Of a DNA stretch of 64,000 bases, positions 32,497-43,846 are shown piece after piece. A program made the translations under genes and the position numbers. The notes under the pieces are model-generated. The model saw nothing but the letters and a program-made list of their open reading frames with translations. It was not told the DNA's origin and made no database searches. Origin of the DNA: Hippasteria phrygiana (lineage: Eukaryota; Echinodermata; Asteroidea; Valvatida; Goniasteridae); NCBI GenBank assembly GCA_037893225.1, contig JAZGUH010000025.1, positions 434,001-498,000 of the forward strand, given 5' to 3'. Every line of letters begins with the position of its first letter. The first letter of the stretch is position 1.

Positions 32497-32642
32497 TAAG
32501 ATAAAGATTTGTGGTCATGGTGGTAGCACCATGTGGCAACTCTCTTTTGTGGAGTTCTGAAAAGAATCGGGGGAAACTTGGAAACTCATAAACTCACAAA
32601 AGAGAGTGGCACCATGGTGCTACTTCAAATCTTTATCTTATG
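32497..32642. repeat. Palindromic fold-back element, 146 bp
   Basis: taagataaagattt at the left is mirrored by aaatctttatctta at the right. Inside, ggtagcaccatg and caactctcttttgtg pair with cacaaaagagagtg and caccatggtgctac. The short unpaired centre is about cgggggaaac. Confidence 0.75.
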
Positions 32643-32984
32643 GACCATGGATTTTATTTCGAAATTTCGCGAGAGATTCCGTGAGATCCCGCCATGCGCA
32701 TGCGCAGTCATTACGCCACATAGCGCATGATGGCGGTAACCGCCGTCTTTTTTTTACGGAGTGACTGAAACATTTTTATCCACCAACATCACTCTGGAGG
32801 ACTGTATACCATGGCAACCATGGACAAAAGATAACACCACAAGCATAAATCCTCCAAATAAGGCAGCGGTGGCTCCGCCGACTGCAATGACATCATGTAG
32901 CACGGCAAGCACGAATACAGCGTATACTCCTTAGGGAGTTGAGAAGGCTTCAGGAATGATTAATGGGCCCGATGAGCATGCAGG

Positions 32985-33063
32985 GGTAATAATATTGTAA
33001 GCGCTGTGATATAGTTTACTATGTTGAGCGTTCTTAAATGCCGGTTATTATTATTATTATTAT
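32985..33063 (+). mobile_element. LINE 3' tail fragment ending in (TTA)n
   Basis: gtaagcgctgtgatatagtt, then gttcttaaatgccggttatt and a TTA repeat, resembles the common CR1/L2-type 3' end seen in antisense at 47340. It interrupts the gag region of copy E. Confidence 0.5.
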
Positions 33064-33169
33064 AAGACAAGTACTGCACAGACAGCGACAAAGTCGCACT
33101 CGAAAACTTTAAAGAGTGCGAGCAACTCGGACTCTTCAAAGACAAAGAAGACTATAACTCCTCAAAAGC

Positions 33170-33690
33170 CAAAGGAGGATACCGCCGTGTTGACCAGGCT
33201 ATGCCTCGAAGAATTGCAGGCCACGGAGGGCCAACAATTTCAGGCGATGATTATGGGAGTCCTAGCGAATCCCAACATGGTGGCCAATGCCGGTGACCAT
33301 GATCACGCAAATACAAGTACTTACTCGGCCTTTGCTGCCATGAATGACGACTCAAATGTCAAATTTTAGGATAATTCCTTAGACAGTGAACAACTTGAGG
33401 AACCGATTACATAGTCCACTGACCCAAATCAAATTGCTTCACCTATGGACATAGAGCATAATACTAGCCCGCATGCTAACAGCAGCACAACTGCATGTAC
33501 AAACATGGCTATGACTGGTAGTGCCACGGACAAAGGTTTTGCATCCAGATTTAGCAGGCTGGAAAACCAGCGGGGTTTCCGCTGCCCCTTTTTAGGGGGA
33601 AACATCAATGCCATGAAACTGCAACACAGCTTTCAATGCAACCGACGTCAACCCGGGGCTGCTATTCACAGCTAGCGAAGGACCCAGTCT
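33170..33690 (+). pseudogene. gag-like region of DIRS copy E
   Basis: Reads LTRLCLEELQATEGQQFQAM, then PNMVANAGDHDHANTST, a stop near 33368, and PMDIEHNTSPHANSSTTACT with DKGFASRFSRLENQRGFRCP. It is Asn/Ser/Thr-rich without a clear zinc knuckle. The gag call rests on position upstream of the RT. Confidence 0.4.
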
Positions 33691-33849
33691 GTCCTATTCC
33701 CCCAAGCACACTATAAAGACGTCCTATGTGATGGCAGTGACACGAGACCTACTTGCAATAGAGGTAGGCCATAATTCAGAATGGAGTGGGGGCCGATTGA
33801 GGCTATATAGCAGTGAATGTATGGGAAATGCTTACTTCAAAGTTATTTT

Positions 33850-35155
33850 GCAAGCCATTCAATGGTACCATTTGGAGTTTATATATGTAGGAATTGATTT
33901 CTTTTCTACGCAACTCTACACCCCTTCTCCGTACAAACTTACATTGGAAGAACAATCCAGTGTTAATGTGGAAATTGGCAAGCTCATCAAGAAGGGTATC
34001 ATTGAACCAACTTGCTATGAAGATGGACAGTTTGTGTTTAATATTTTTACCCGCAAGAAAAAGGATGGTGTGAGAATGATACGCGATCTTCCAAATCTCA
34101 ACAAGCATATATTGAGTACAGACATTTTAAAATAGATACCTTTGCTACAGCTAAGAATCTGATCGTAAAGAACTGTTATATGGCCTCACTTGACCTCAAC
34201 GATGCCTACTATTCAGTACTCGAAAATACATACCTGTTCATACCTGAAAATATTGTTCATTTGGAACAATAGACTCTTTCAATACAGAGTTCTGCCGAAT
34301 GGGTTGAGCTCAGGGCCACATTTATTCACCAAAATTTTGAAGCCCAAATTGTTGCAACCTCAACAGAGGAGGCAGAGCAATCGGTGCAACTTACCTCCCA
34401 AACCCTTCAAAACTTGGGGTTCCTCATCATCCATCCTTCCAAATCCATTTTTATGCCCTGTCAGAAGATTTAATATTTGGGGTTTATTATTAATTCCCAC
34501 AAAGGAAGTTCGCCTTCCGGACTCAAAGAATAAAGATATCAAGGCACTGTGCCAGTCTATTCAGGCAGCAAAGCTTACTATCAGGCAAGTAGCCAAACTT
34601 ATAGGCAAAGTGGTGGCCTCTTTTCCAAGAGTACAATATGGACCGTTACATTACCGCACTTTGGAAAGGGAAAATTTGTGTCATTTTGATAGACAGATGT
34701 GTTTGTCAGGAACAGCTCAAGAGGAGTTGCATTGGTGGCATCAGAATATTGATAATTCGCTTTCCACCATTTCTAGAGGTAAACCTGATATAGAGATAGC
34801 CTCTGATGCATTGGGCCAGGGATGGGTGGCAATGGGATGGGTCTGCCCATACTGGGGGGACACTGGAAAGCCACTGAAAGTCTTGATGCAGAGGACATTA
34901 ACTATTTTGAACTCCTTGCAGGCTTTTTTGCTCTGAAATCTTTCTGTGCAAAAAGGCAGAATTTGCATGTTAAGTTGAACATTGATAATACAACAGCTGT
35001 TACTTACATATCACACATGGGTGGCTCCAAGTCTGAAAGCTGCAATTCACTGGCAAAACAGTTGTGGAATGGTGTATAGACAGGTCTATTTGGGTGTCTG
35101 CTGTCTATTTACCTGGGACACAGAGCATGATAGCAGATAGAAAATCTTGAGAGTT
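33850..35155 (+). pseudogene. Reverse transcriptase and RNase H of DIRS copy E
   Basis: The RT part reads TLEEQSSVNVEIGKLIKKGI, then KDGVRMIRDLPNLNKHI to a stop near 34132, and in another frame LPNGLSSGPHLFTKILKP (the F/LPNGL-S-P-FTK motif). RNase H and its lead-in read IRQVAKLIGKVVASFPRVQY, EELHWWHQNIDNS, IEIASDALGQGWVAMGW (catalytic Asp) and, shifted, ELLAGFFALKSFC with LNIDNTTAVTYISHMGGS (Asp of DN). AYLPGTQSMIADRKS-type sequence follows at 35100-35145. Frameshifts and stops break the frame at least four times. The YADD-type region is missing or deleted around 34350-34480. Confidence 0.7.
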
Positions 35156-35239
35156 CCAAGCCGAATAAGAAATGGGCAAATTTTGAATCAGTAATTGTGG
35201 GTGGAATGGGAAAGACCAGAGATTGACCTGTTTGCTTAA

Positions 35240-35440
35240 CCCCTTGAGTACGTTGTTTTTACGGGAGACGTCGGGGTGTCGGGGCGGTTCTGGCAGCCAA
35301 GCGAACCGCTACAATGTGTTTGTGCAGTCAAGCGTAACATAAACAATAATCAAACAATGGATTGAAACTGCACAAACAGTGGCAAATGGCGTCATCCGGC
35401 CTGGTGACATTTGTTTTGGATGCCATATGGCATCTTTCTC
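35240..35440 (+). mobile_element. piggyBac-like MITE, copy 3 (right end lost)
   Basis: TTAA (35236-35239) then CCCCTTGAGTACGTTG, with a body nearly identical to copy 1. The final GTACGCAAGGGG is missing. It lies between the RNase H and recombinase parts of DIRS copy E and is therefore younger. Confidence 0.75.
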
Positions 35441-35689
35441 AGCTTTTACTATTTGTATCATGGAAACCAGATCCAGTAGCAGAGGCAGTTCTAAAGTTTT
35501 ATGCATTCCCTCCTTTCTGTTTGCAGGCATGCAACTTTTCCTCGGATCAGCTGATTTCCTCGTTTTTCACTTTATACTTATGCCATTGAAAATTAAAAAA
35601 CACTGTACAAAGTCTTGTAAAGATTGGAATTTCCTCGTTTTTTGTTAATTCCAAGTTGCATACCTGTGTTTAGTAGGCAGATGCCTAAA

Positions 35690-36463
35690 CAAAATTACTG
35701 AAGATAACGCAGAAGGGTTCCTTGTGGTTCCAAAATGGCCTAACCCAGCCATGGTTCTCACAACTGCAAAATATGCTGATTGACATTCTAGTGCTAATAC
35801 CAAAGTCACACAACCTCCTAACGCAGCAAGTTACTGGCATTTGCAATCCACTTAACCACAAACTCCAACTTCTTTGTTGTAGGCTGTCCGGCAGTCCCTC
35901 AAAGACAGGAATTCCAGAGGCAGCTACCGATATCATGTCGTCATGGCGACAGTCCCACCCGTAAGCAGTACAGTGGGTACAATGAATGCTGGATTGACTT
36001 CTGCAGCAAGAGGGAGACAAATCCAATGCAAACTAATGCCATCCAGATGCAAATTTGGGCGACAGTACTGTCAAGTGTCATTGAACGCTAATATAAAAAG
36101 GCCCAAACGTTAAATGAACCTTGGCTCCCAACAAATTTTCATGCTGCAGTTAGCAAGGACACTATTACTCGATGGCTAACAACAGTGCTGTTCCAAGCAT
36201 GAGTGGATACATCACACTTCAAAGCCCATTCTACTCGAGCAGCAGCATCGTCAGCTGCTCACATTGGGAGTGCCAATTTCAGACATTTTGAAGACCGCAG
36301 GGTGGTCTTTCTAAACCACCTTTCAAAGTACTATAACAAACCGGCGCTGAAAACTGAAGAAATAGGCGTATTGCCTACTTGCAGTGGCGATCCAACTTTA
36401 GTGAGAAAAGTCCCGTGTGTGTGTCACTGGGATACAATAATGGAGTTTATTCCAGCTTATTAG
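35690..36463 (+). pseudogene. Tyrosine recombinase of DIRS copy E
   Basis: The linker reads LVVPKWPNPAMVL-like sequence in mixed frames, with SHNLLTQQVTGICNPLNHK. The core-binding start reads SSWRQS then RKQYSGYNECWIDFCSKRET after a frameshift near 35950. The catalytic end reads FKAHSTRAAASSAAHIGS (H-x-x-R box) and VVFLNHLSKYYNKPALKT, with the nucleophile Tyr expected in KYYNKP. A segment with stops (36060-36190) separates them. This is the integrase type that replaces DDE integrase in DIRS elements. Confidence 0.7.
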
Positions 36464-36470
36464 TTTTTAG

Positions 36471-38166
36471 CTTATAAGGGACTTGCTGGTTTCCCTCAAT
36501 TTCTTTCATACCACCCCAATGGTTTGAGCTGTCAGTGCATGTAGCTGGTTTGTTCTGCAGACCCTTGCTCTCATGGTTGCTCTAGTAAAGGATTTACATT
36601 CTTTTTCAGAAAATTTTGAAACTTGTGGTTGAAGTCTTGCAAAGACTGTATGGACACATTTTGTACATGATTTAGTTGTTAACAGTTCATTAATGTAGGC
36701 ACATTATGTGTCAACTTCCTCGCTTCTTGCCTATAGGACGGGCAACACTTAATCCTAACTCCCTAGGGTGTGTGGAAAATCATATTATAATTGGAGGATT
36801 CAGGACTGTTAGAGTTAATGGATGTGTAACAGCTTAGTGTTAAATTAAAGAAGTTACATAACAATAACATTACAACACAGTTTCTGCTTTCTTTGCAGTT
36901 TTGTTTATTACAATACAAAAGAAAATGTGTTACACCTGTGTCATTACCAGTAATGGCACTTACAGGGGGTACATTAAAATAGTGGTGACCCTGTTAGAAA
37001 TAATGGAGAGTTGTCAGGCAGGAGTACCTTAAAATGTGCACAGAACAACTTTATTACATGTGTTGGCAGGGTCATTGCATGAAGAACAATGAGCCAGGCC
37101 AACTTACATGTACATGTACTGTTCCTTGTAAGGATGGGAACTTCCGTTTAATTTGATAAACGTTTAGCAAAACTTTCCTGTAGTGTTTAATCGTTTAAAC
37201 ACTTTGGGGCATGATAAACGATTTGGGGCATAATATTTCGAAGTCCAAATAATTTTTATTAAATGTAGGCCTATATCCTTTTTTCGTAGTGGAGGTTGAA
37301 AGTGGATTGAAAAAAAGGCCCGGTATTGCTAGTCTTTTTATGACAGCTGCTACACTGTTGGGTCCATACTCTTCAAAAACAACTAAAATGTTTACGTCCA
37401 CAAATAATGCACGTTCCCATGATAGATCCCGTATATATCACCGCCCCGCAGTCCCCGCCCTAAGATCTAAAGAATATATATATATTTTTTTATTTTACCC
37501 CAACTAACACAAAATAAATTCTGGGTCATCATTTTCCTTGTTATGGAAGGGGCACACGTTTGTTTTTACCACCATAAAGGCGCAGTGACTTCGAATGTCA
37601 ATTTAATTTTTTTAAGGGAGCGGCGGAGTTTACAGCCCTAGGAAAAAAATCACTCCCAAATTAGGGTCTGTCGATAGGAGAATTTCCAATTATCGATATA
37701 TCGGAGATCCAACTTTGATTATATTTGATATATCGAATATACACACGTACAAGTTAAAGACTAAATTAAGACGGTGCCTGATTCACCGGTTTAGGGATTG
37801 ATCTACCGCAGTTGTAGCTTGTCAAAAAAACATTGATGTTCCCGGGCGCCGACCAGAATATAACTTTCTGTTGATTCATGTCGGGTACGGGGCATATTTT
37901 TCACAATGTCAATTTAAGGCCAGTTCATACCGAACTTGTGACGTCTGGGCAAGTTTTTGCGCTGATAATTCTGAAAAGTTGAAAAAAAATATTGCCGATT
38001 CCGAGACATAGGCCTTCATGTACATGTGAGCACAACTCGAGGGAAGAATTTTGGAAACGATCAACTGTGTATGCAGGGTAGTGTTCAAGTGTTTATGATT
38101 TTGCCAAATTCTCACTACATTCGTGGTTGCTGCTTTATGCGTGCCAATCAGCTAGTAACCACGCCC
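36471..38166. other. Intron 4 sequence without supported genes
   Basis: AT-rich DNA with scattered inverted motifs, such as gataaacg/cgtttaat around 37150-37220 and tatcgatatatcg near 37695. These may be remnants of small elements. No exon in matching phase was seen. Confidence 0.35.
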
Positions 38167-38170
38167 TTAA

Positions 38171-39104
38171 AGGAAACATGATTTAGGATTTATATTGCAT
38201 TATTCCTGCTTAAAACAATAAAGTATTATCTTGGCAATGATATTTTGTGTCCAGAGACAATTATTTCCCAGATTAAATATGAGAAAACAATTTTTGAAAA
38301 TGTTTGTCCAATCTAATCCGCCCCCCGAGTGGGACCCTTATTAACATAAGTGTGTGACGTAGATCGAGGCACATTACTCATTCATCACGGGTATGCATTG
38401 TGTGTACATTGTACGGCGAAAATTCTTTGTCCAAAATCTAAGCAAAATATAGTGTTTTTCGGCCATGCCGACAAGGTGTGTGGCTGCTGGGTGCAGCAAA
38501 ACGACGGATGGAGTAAGCCTTCATTTATTTCCAACTGATGCGAAATATCGGAGAATTTGGACGGCGAAAGTGAAGGTGACAAGAGCAAAGTGGTCCGGCC
38601 CCAGCAGCTTTTCAGCGTCATGTAGCGACCACTTTGAGCCGTGGTGTTTTCAAATCCTTTGGGATGACCATTAAAAAAATGCTCAAGTCCACTGCCATCC
38701 CAACAAAGTTTCCAGATGTGAGTAAGATATAGGCGAAAGCAGTTAAACGGCCCATTCCCCGAGGAGCCTTCGCTAAAAGGGAGAAAATCAGGATAAGTTT
38801 GATGTTAGTTTTGTTGCAACTCACGAAATTGCACGTGTAGACCTAGTGTGTGTATACGGGCCGGGTCCAGACTATCGAGTCGATCCATGAATTTCGGTGC
38901 CTCGGTCTACGTCACGAACAGCGCCCTCAATTTGAGTCTCAACAAATTTCAAAAAGGGGGGGGTCAATTTTTGAGCGGCAAATAATCACACTAAAACTTC
39001 ACTTGATGAACCAGTTTGGCTTTTAATTCACATTTAATACATATATAAATGAATTTATTTATGAAATATAATGTGATCCGGTCAATTTGAGAAGCATGTT
39101 TCCT
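38171..39104 (+). mobile_element. Kolobok-like element with TTAA duplication, carrying a THAP exon
   Basis: Ends AGGAAACATG and CATGTTTCCT are flanked by TTAA on both sides (38167-38170 and 39105-39108). Kolobok transposons use TTAA targets, and their transposases carry THAP fingers; the interior of this 934-bp unit holds exactly a THAP-coding exon and nothing else recognisable. The Kolobok assignment is therefore a combined inference. Confidence 0.75.
38465..38717 (+). pseudogene. THAP zinc-finger exon
   Basis: Starts MPTRCVAAGCSKTTDGVSLH (C-x4-C of the C2CH finger), then LFPTDAKYRRIW with the conserved Pro and Trp, and SCSDHFEP (C-x2-H). Directly after that the frame shifts, near 38640. 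The +1 frame completes the domain with GVFKSFGMTIKKMLKSTAIP and TKFPD, the A-x-P-T-x-F motif. A GTGAGT donor follows FPD. The THAP finger is a sequence-specific DNA-binding domain, here presumably of a transposase. Everything needed for the fold is present except the reading frame. Confidence 0.8.
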
Positions 39105-39204
39105 TTAAGTTCCATATTAGGTCAATGATGTAACGCATTGTGCCATTTATGCACTTACTGCATTTTTATTGGTTGATAACTAACATGCATTTACACGTGT
39201 GGCA

Positions 39205-39825
39205 AGTCTAGTCTGCATGGCCTGGGCCGGCCGTGCCGGGAGCTATGTACGTGTAGTACACAGTCTACTGATCATGGATTGCGTTTAGCCAGCTAAATAT
39301 ATTACACACATGATTCGATCACTTAAAACAGAACTTGTTGTTTGAACAGCAAATACATGTACGTGTAACTTTACAACAAATGTTTGCATGTCGGTAGAAA
39401 ACTTGACTGATTTTTCTTATTCATATATCCATCGGCCTGTCCGAGCACATCTGCTTTCGGAAAAATATGATACTTAATTGGGAAAATACCGGATGTCTGA
39501 TCGTAATGTCATCGTCATCGTCATGATCTGTCTGGTAGCAGTGAGTACAGGGTATCTGCGGGTCTTTAAAAAGTCTGAAATTGAATTTTCTCAATTTGAG
39601 GCGTTAAAAATCATTAAAAAGTATTAAATTGAGTTCTCCAAGGTCCTAAAAAAATTGACGAAGCGAGTAATGATGTGTTTTATCAGCTCGTAAATATAAC
39701 AATCATACAGTGTGTATACAAAAATCAGCTCTTGGAATGCATAGCAAATTTTCTGGAAAGCTGATCGCACGTAGCAGACACCGCACAACGTATTTACCGA
39801 GCATTAAAAGGGCAGCATGTTTTAA
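39205..39825 (+). repeat. Dispersed repeat, inverted partner at 60455-61073
   Basis: About 620 bases match the other copy in reverse complement with few changes. Landmarks are gtctgcatggcctgggccgg, gatcatggattgcgtttagc, atcggcctgtccgagcacat, ggtatctgcgggtctttaaa and ctcttggaatgcatagcaaa. It contains the tcatcgtcatcgtcatgatc run. No coding capacity is seen. Confidence 0.85.
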
Positions 39826-40855
39826 TAGGGACTTTTATCTTTTCTATGTTAAACTAACAAAATGAAATAACTATGAACTGCATGATCTACCTACATGTAT
39901 CCATGTACCTGTTTTAAATAAACATGAACAAATACATAAGAACAAACATGTGTACTGCTCAACGTCAAATTTCACCAAGGACCTGCCATTATTATTTTCC
40001 ATCTTTGTACATGTATTTCTTTTGGTTGAAGTTGGAATAAAATATTTTTACAGAAACGGTCTGTTTTGTAATTGTTATTTATTTTTCCAAATCGTACAAA
40101 GTTTAATCAAAATTCAAGTTAAATTGAATTATGAGAACTGACCCATTTTAGGGATTTTATGATCAGTTATCTCTGTAGTTTTTCAACTTTTTTATCACTG
40201 ATCAGTAAATTTAGTCGGGGAATAGCTATTATCTGCTTTGATTGATAGTTTTTGTGGCACAATCGAGTTTCAAAGCTGAACAGTGTTACCGTAAGTCTTG
40301 GATTAAAGAATAGACAGTTTTCTGTCGGCCGTGGGTTTTACATTTTTCATAAAGGAAATTAACAGAGTAAAAAGTAAATTACCAGAGATCCTATATTTTA
40401 GGATCTCCCTGATTATTTCAAATTGAAAATTACTATGAGGCACCTTGGTTAATAGAAAAAAGAAGCTAAAATGTAATAGAAGAAACGTCGGGTGCAATTA
40501 ATTCTGGTCTAAAACAGTTCAGCTTTCCTTGTAATCGGCTCTCTTCAAATGAAAAGTGATTCATCACGCAGAAACATAACAGTTGTCTAGAACTTCATAA
40601 TTCAGGAAAACATTTTTAAATGCTTCAGTGAAGGAACTTTGAACTAATAGTAAACTTCTTCACAAACTTGGAGAAGATTAACAACTTATTTCCTCATGTC
40701 TGAACTGTTTAAAGTATCAAAATGAAAAAACAATACGATTTAAAGCTTTGCATGGTGGGTACGATACAAGAAAGACTAAGATTGTGGGTAACACCATGTG
40801 AAATAAATCTCTTCTGGGAAGATATGTGGTTTTGAAAAGAACCGGGATGAGTGTG
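39826..40855. other. Intron 4 sequence without supported genes
   Basis: AT-rich with no recognised ends. The last about 100 bases (from 40750) precede the hammerhead-like motif and may belong to the same retroelement. Confidence 0.35.
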
Positions 40856-40860
40856 TAACT

Positions 40861-40897
40861 CGACGTTTCGGACAGTGTGCTCTGTCCGTCCTCAGGA
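40861..40897 (-). ncRNA. Hammerhead-ribozyme-like motif
   Basis: On the minus strand the sequence is a CTGAGGA core, then CGGACAG-AGCACA-CTGTCCG (a perfect 7-bp stem with a 6-base loop), then AAACGTC. This matches the CUGANGA ... GAAAC-GUC layout of the minimal hammerheads reported in Penelope-like retroelements, with the G before AAA shared by the stem. Minus-strand sequence upstream (41097-40900) has a readable frame (FQDIGFHINDIWSKLLKHHK) of unknown family. Confidence 0.5.
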
Positions 40898-41162
40898 GTG
40901 TGAGTGATGTGATGTGGAGTTTATGTAGCTTTTATGCCTTCTGGGTGCCTAGTCGGGTGTGACGATCGACTGGATGCTGTTGTGTGCGTTGGGGTGTGGC
41001 AGTAGCTTGTTGGGTCGTGTGGGTGTAGGATTTGTGGTGCTTGAGGAGTTTGGACCAGATGTCGTTGATGTGGAATCCGATGTCTTGAAAAACTGGACGT
41101 TGACTCACAGAGGATAACAGATTTTCTTCAAACTGACGTCGTCAAGATAATTGAACCCAACG

Positions 41163-41178
41163 GCTCTTTTCAGAGCCC
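41163..41178 (+). terminator. Histone-mRNA-type 3' stem-loop
   Basis: GGCTCTTTTCAGAGCC, preceded by cccaac and followed by cccacattttc and a purine-rich gaaaaaaggga, has the form of the replication-dependent histone 3' processing signal: 6-bp stem, 4-base loop, downstream purine element. No histone coding sequence lies upstream in this window, so it is an orphan signal, perhaps carried in by a retroelement or a truncated histone copy. Confidence 0.7.
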
Positions 41179-41179
41179 C

Positions 41180-43165
41180 CACATTTTCGAAAAAAGGGAT
41201 TTGATTCACGAGTCATTAATCCACTCCTCCCCAATCCACTCCTCCCCCCCCCAAAAAAATCATGAAACTACCATCTCTGATAGCCCCTAAAAACATAAAA
41301 AACCCTAACTGTTCTGATTGAACACAAGATCGACAAGTTAAAAAAAAAAAAATAATAAAAACATACAACCCAAAAAATAATTTGACTGAAAACGACTGGT
41401 GTTTAAAAGCCTGTGAATATAAAAAAAAATTCCAAACTGATCTAACAGAATTCCAAAGTGATGGAAAAGACCGCATAATCCACTGAATTATGCATGACAC
41501 AAAGGAGTCAATCACAGTTTACCATTTGGCTACCGTCTCATGAGGGCTCTCTATCGATATCTGTAAACTCAATGCGGAAAACGTGCAACATGCGGTCGCT
41601 CCGCAGGCAGGATCTGCCGTCTTTGTGAAAGATTGATAGTCGCTTGAAAGATGAAAGGATAAGAAAATAAAAATGTCTCTCCATGACACAATTTGTGCAG
41701 GAGAGACTACTTACATTTGTACATTGTGGAACGCATGATTCATAAGTTTGTGTCCCATTCTTTGTATCCACCATGTACATGTATAACATCAATACGCCTG
41801 TCCATGCATATACATGTAGTTGCACATGAACATGCAATTTAGTTACACATGCTGCGCATAGATGTTTAAAGACAGGGGCATCTAACAGTATTGTACCTGA
41901 ATGTAAGGAACATGTATCTGCTTTAAATCAAATTTGTAGGGGCAAACTCACTTTCAAAATGTTACACAAATTTCTTGAAAAAGGAACACAACTAGCTTCC
42001 ATCCACAAAAAGACCTCATTCACTGAAAAATGACAGGGTTCAACTACATGTACGAATACTGCTATTATATTCTGCTATATATGGCTTTGTTCAGACATTG
42101 TTTTAGTTAAATGGTAAAAGTTAGAACGGTTGCTCACCATGAGTGGCCGGCCGATGTACATCATAAAATTGTGTGTATTTTTTTTATGGGATGTGCACAT
42201 GCATGGGAGGCATCTGCATAATGTCAGGGAAGTCAGTCATCAGGCAATTGCCTGATTTTCGCGCATTACCATAACATGCATACTGTCAACAACATGGCGC
42301 TGTCACAAGAGATTCTTGTTTGAATAATTATTGCGATTCAGCAAATGGTCGCTTCTCAAGAAGAAGCTCATCAGCAGTCGTTAGCAAGGGCCTTCACTTC
42401 CACTTTAGCCCAGTTTGCCCCACGCGGTCTAAAGTTAGATCGAGATCCTTTCCATGTTGCTGATCAAGTTGAAGCAGTGGCCATGATGCAATGGTGAACA
42501 ATTTTGAAAAAAATTCAACTAAATGTAAGGGCAAGAGCAGGAATAAAGCTTTGCTGCATTAGCAAAGATAGCAATAGATGGACCACGCCAGCGCTACGTT
42601 GGCGTGTTGCATGTTTGTGCATGCTGTGTATAGGACATGCACTGACAACTGCGATTGTTTACACAACAAAAGGCGCGCCACAAAAGGGGTTACGTAAAAC
42701 AGGAAGCGTTTTAGCTAAAACCGTTCAGACATCCTTGTAAAGATAAAACAGTTGTGGTTTATATAGCGCTAAACCCTCCCTCCTATGTGTTTTAAATCAC
42801 CGTTTTGTCGTAGAGATAAAACCGATTCTACCGATATTGTCAACTTTAAAACCGTTCAGACACCATTTTAGCTAAAACTTTATCCCAAATCAAGTTCAAC
42901 TAGTGTTTTAAGAGAATTTTAAACGGTGTCTAAACGTAGCCTATATGTACTTAATCAAGAACAATTGTAAAGGCACTCTAGCTTTGGTAGTTGTGAAGCA
43001 AACGCCTTTGTTGGGGGTTATATATATATAGTGCTCATAAATCCACAATGGCCAGGGATCATGCCCCAGTTTCTATACAAATCAACCTGCTGCAATGCAG
43101 CAGTAGTACAAGGAATGTTACATTGTAATTGAAATCAGTGTCAAATTATAATGTTAATCAAACAG
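41180..43165. other. Intron 4 sequence; no supported gene
   Basis: There is a small open frame at 42347-42499 (MVASQEEAHQQSLARAFTST...). A stretch at 42700-42945 repeats aaaaccgttcagacaccatt and ttttagctaaaac in both orientations, probably a MITE end. Neither can be assigned. Confidence 0.35.
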
Positions 43166-43329
43166 GTTCCTGGTGATGTTGACCTACCTGCATTAGAAGA
43201 GCCAGTGGAAGATTTCATGGAACAAATCCAGCTGGCTATGGGGGAATACCAAGAATCAAGGTTGGAAGACATTGATGAGGAAATTGCTATTCATATCCAG
43301 CCCCCCGAACCTGCACGCTTAGAAGACGG
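43166..43329 (+). CDS. Host gene exon 5
   Basis: Acceptor taatcaaacag, donor GTAAGT after 43329. It starts in phase 0 and leaves two bases. It reads VPGDVDLPALEEPVEDFMEQ, then AMGEYQESRLEDIDEEIAIH and IQPPEPARLED. It is strongly acidic (Glu/Asp about one quarter) with a proline-rich end, typical of a disordered linker. It is the longest exon of the chain and the best evidence that the gene is real. Confidence 0.75.
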
Positions 43330-43401
43330 GTAAGTCACCTTCAAACATACCCTAGCTGGCAGCACAAAATGGGTTGAAAGTAGCATTTTTAAAACTGAGA
43401 A

Positions 43402-43846
43402 TATGTGACCCGCTCTGGAAAAAGGTATATTATGTCGCAAAATATGAAAAATGACTTTTATGTATGTTCGGAAAGCCCGCAATGTAAGCTTTCATTTGGT
43501 ACATGATAGAGCTCCAAAGCCCTTTCCGTTCTGGAGATATCGCGTTTTTGCATATTAATTAGTTCTATGGAGTTCAAATTGCACAACAGAGAAAACAGGC
43601 TTTGAAATAGCTAGTTCTAATACAATGCAAAGGAAAAATGCATTCTAAAAAGATTGTTTTTAACTGAAATCAACATTGTTGTGCACCAAATCTGAAACCT
43701 GAAACTATAGATATATTTAACATGTCATGAAAGAAAAAAAACCTTGAATTTTGACAAAACATTTCACCCTCTCAACATTGAAAGGGCCATTACACGTAAA
43801 TCCATAGCGCGACTTATATCACCGTTTTCTGGAGCAGGTTACATAT
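43402..43846. mobile_element. MITE of the tgtgaccc family, copy 2
   Basis: Ends atgtgacccgctctggaaaa and ttttctggagcaggttacat are imperfect inverted repeats of the same family as 13374-13625 and 58210-58867. Shared inner blocks are aagctttcatttggtacatg and cattacacgtaaa. Confidence 0.65.

Larger units (their letters stand above)
32660..36470 (+). mobile_element. DIRS-like retroelement copy E (nearly full length, interrupted)
   Basis: The order is leader with cgccatgcgcatgcgcag (about 32690), gag-like region (33170-33690), RT (33850-34480), RNase H (34500-35150), linker (35690-35940) and tyrosine recombinase (35940-36463). Its proteins differ from copies A-D and represent another lineage. Two later insertions interrupt it: a LINE tail (about 32985-33063) and a piggyBac-like MITE (35240-about 35440). 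Confidence 0.7.

Noticed and set aside
42347..42499. Small gene starting MVASQEEAHQQS
   Set aside because: 50 codons, no splice borders that join the host gene, no recognised motif.
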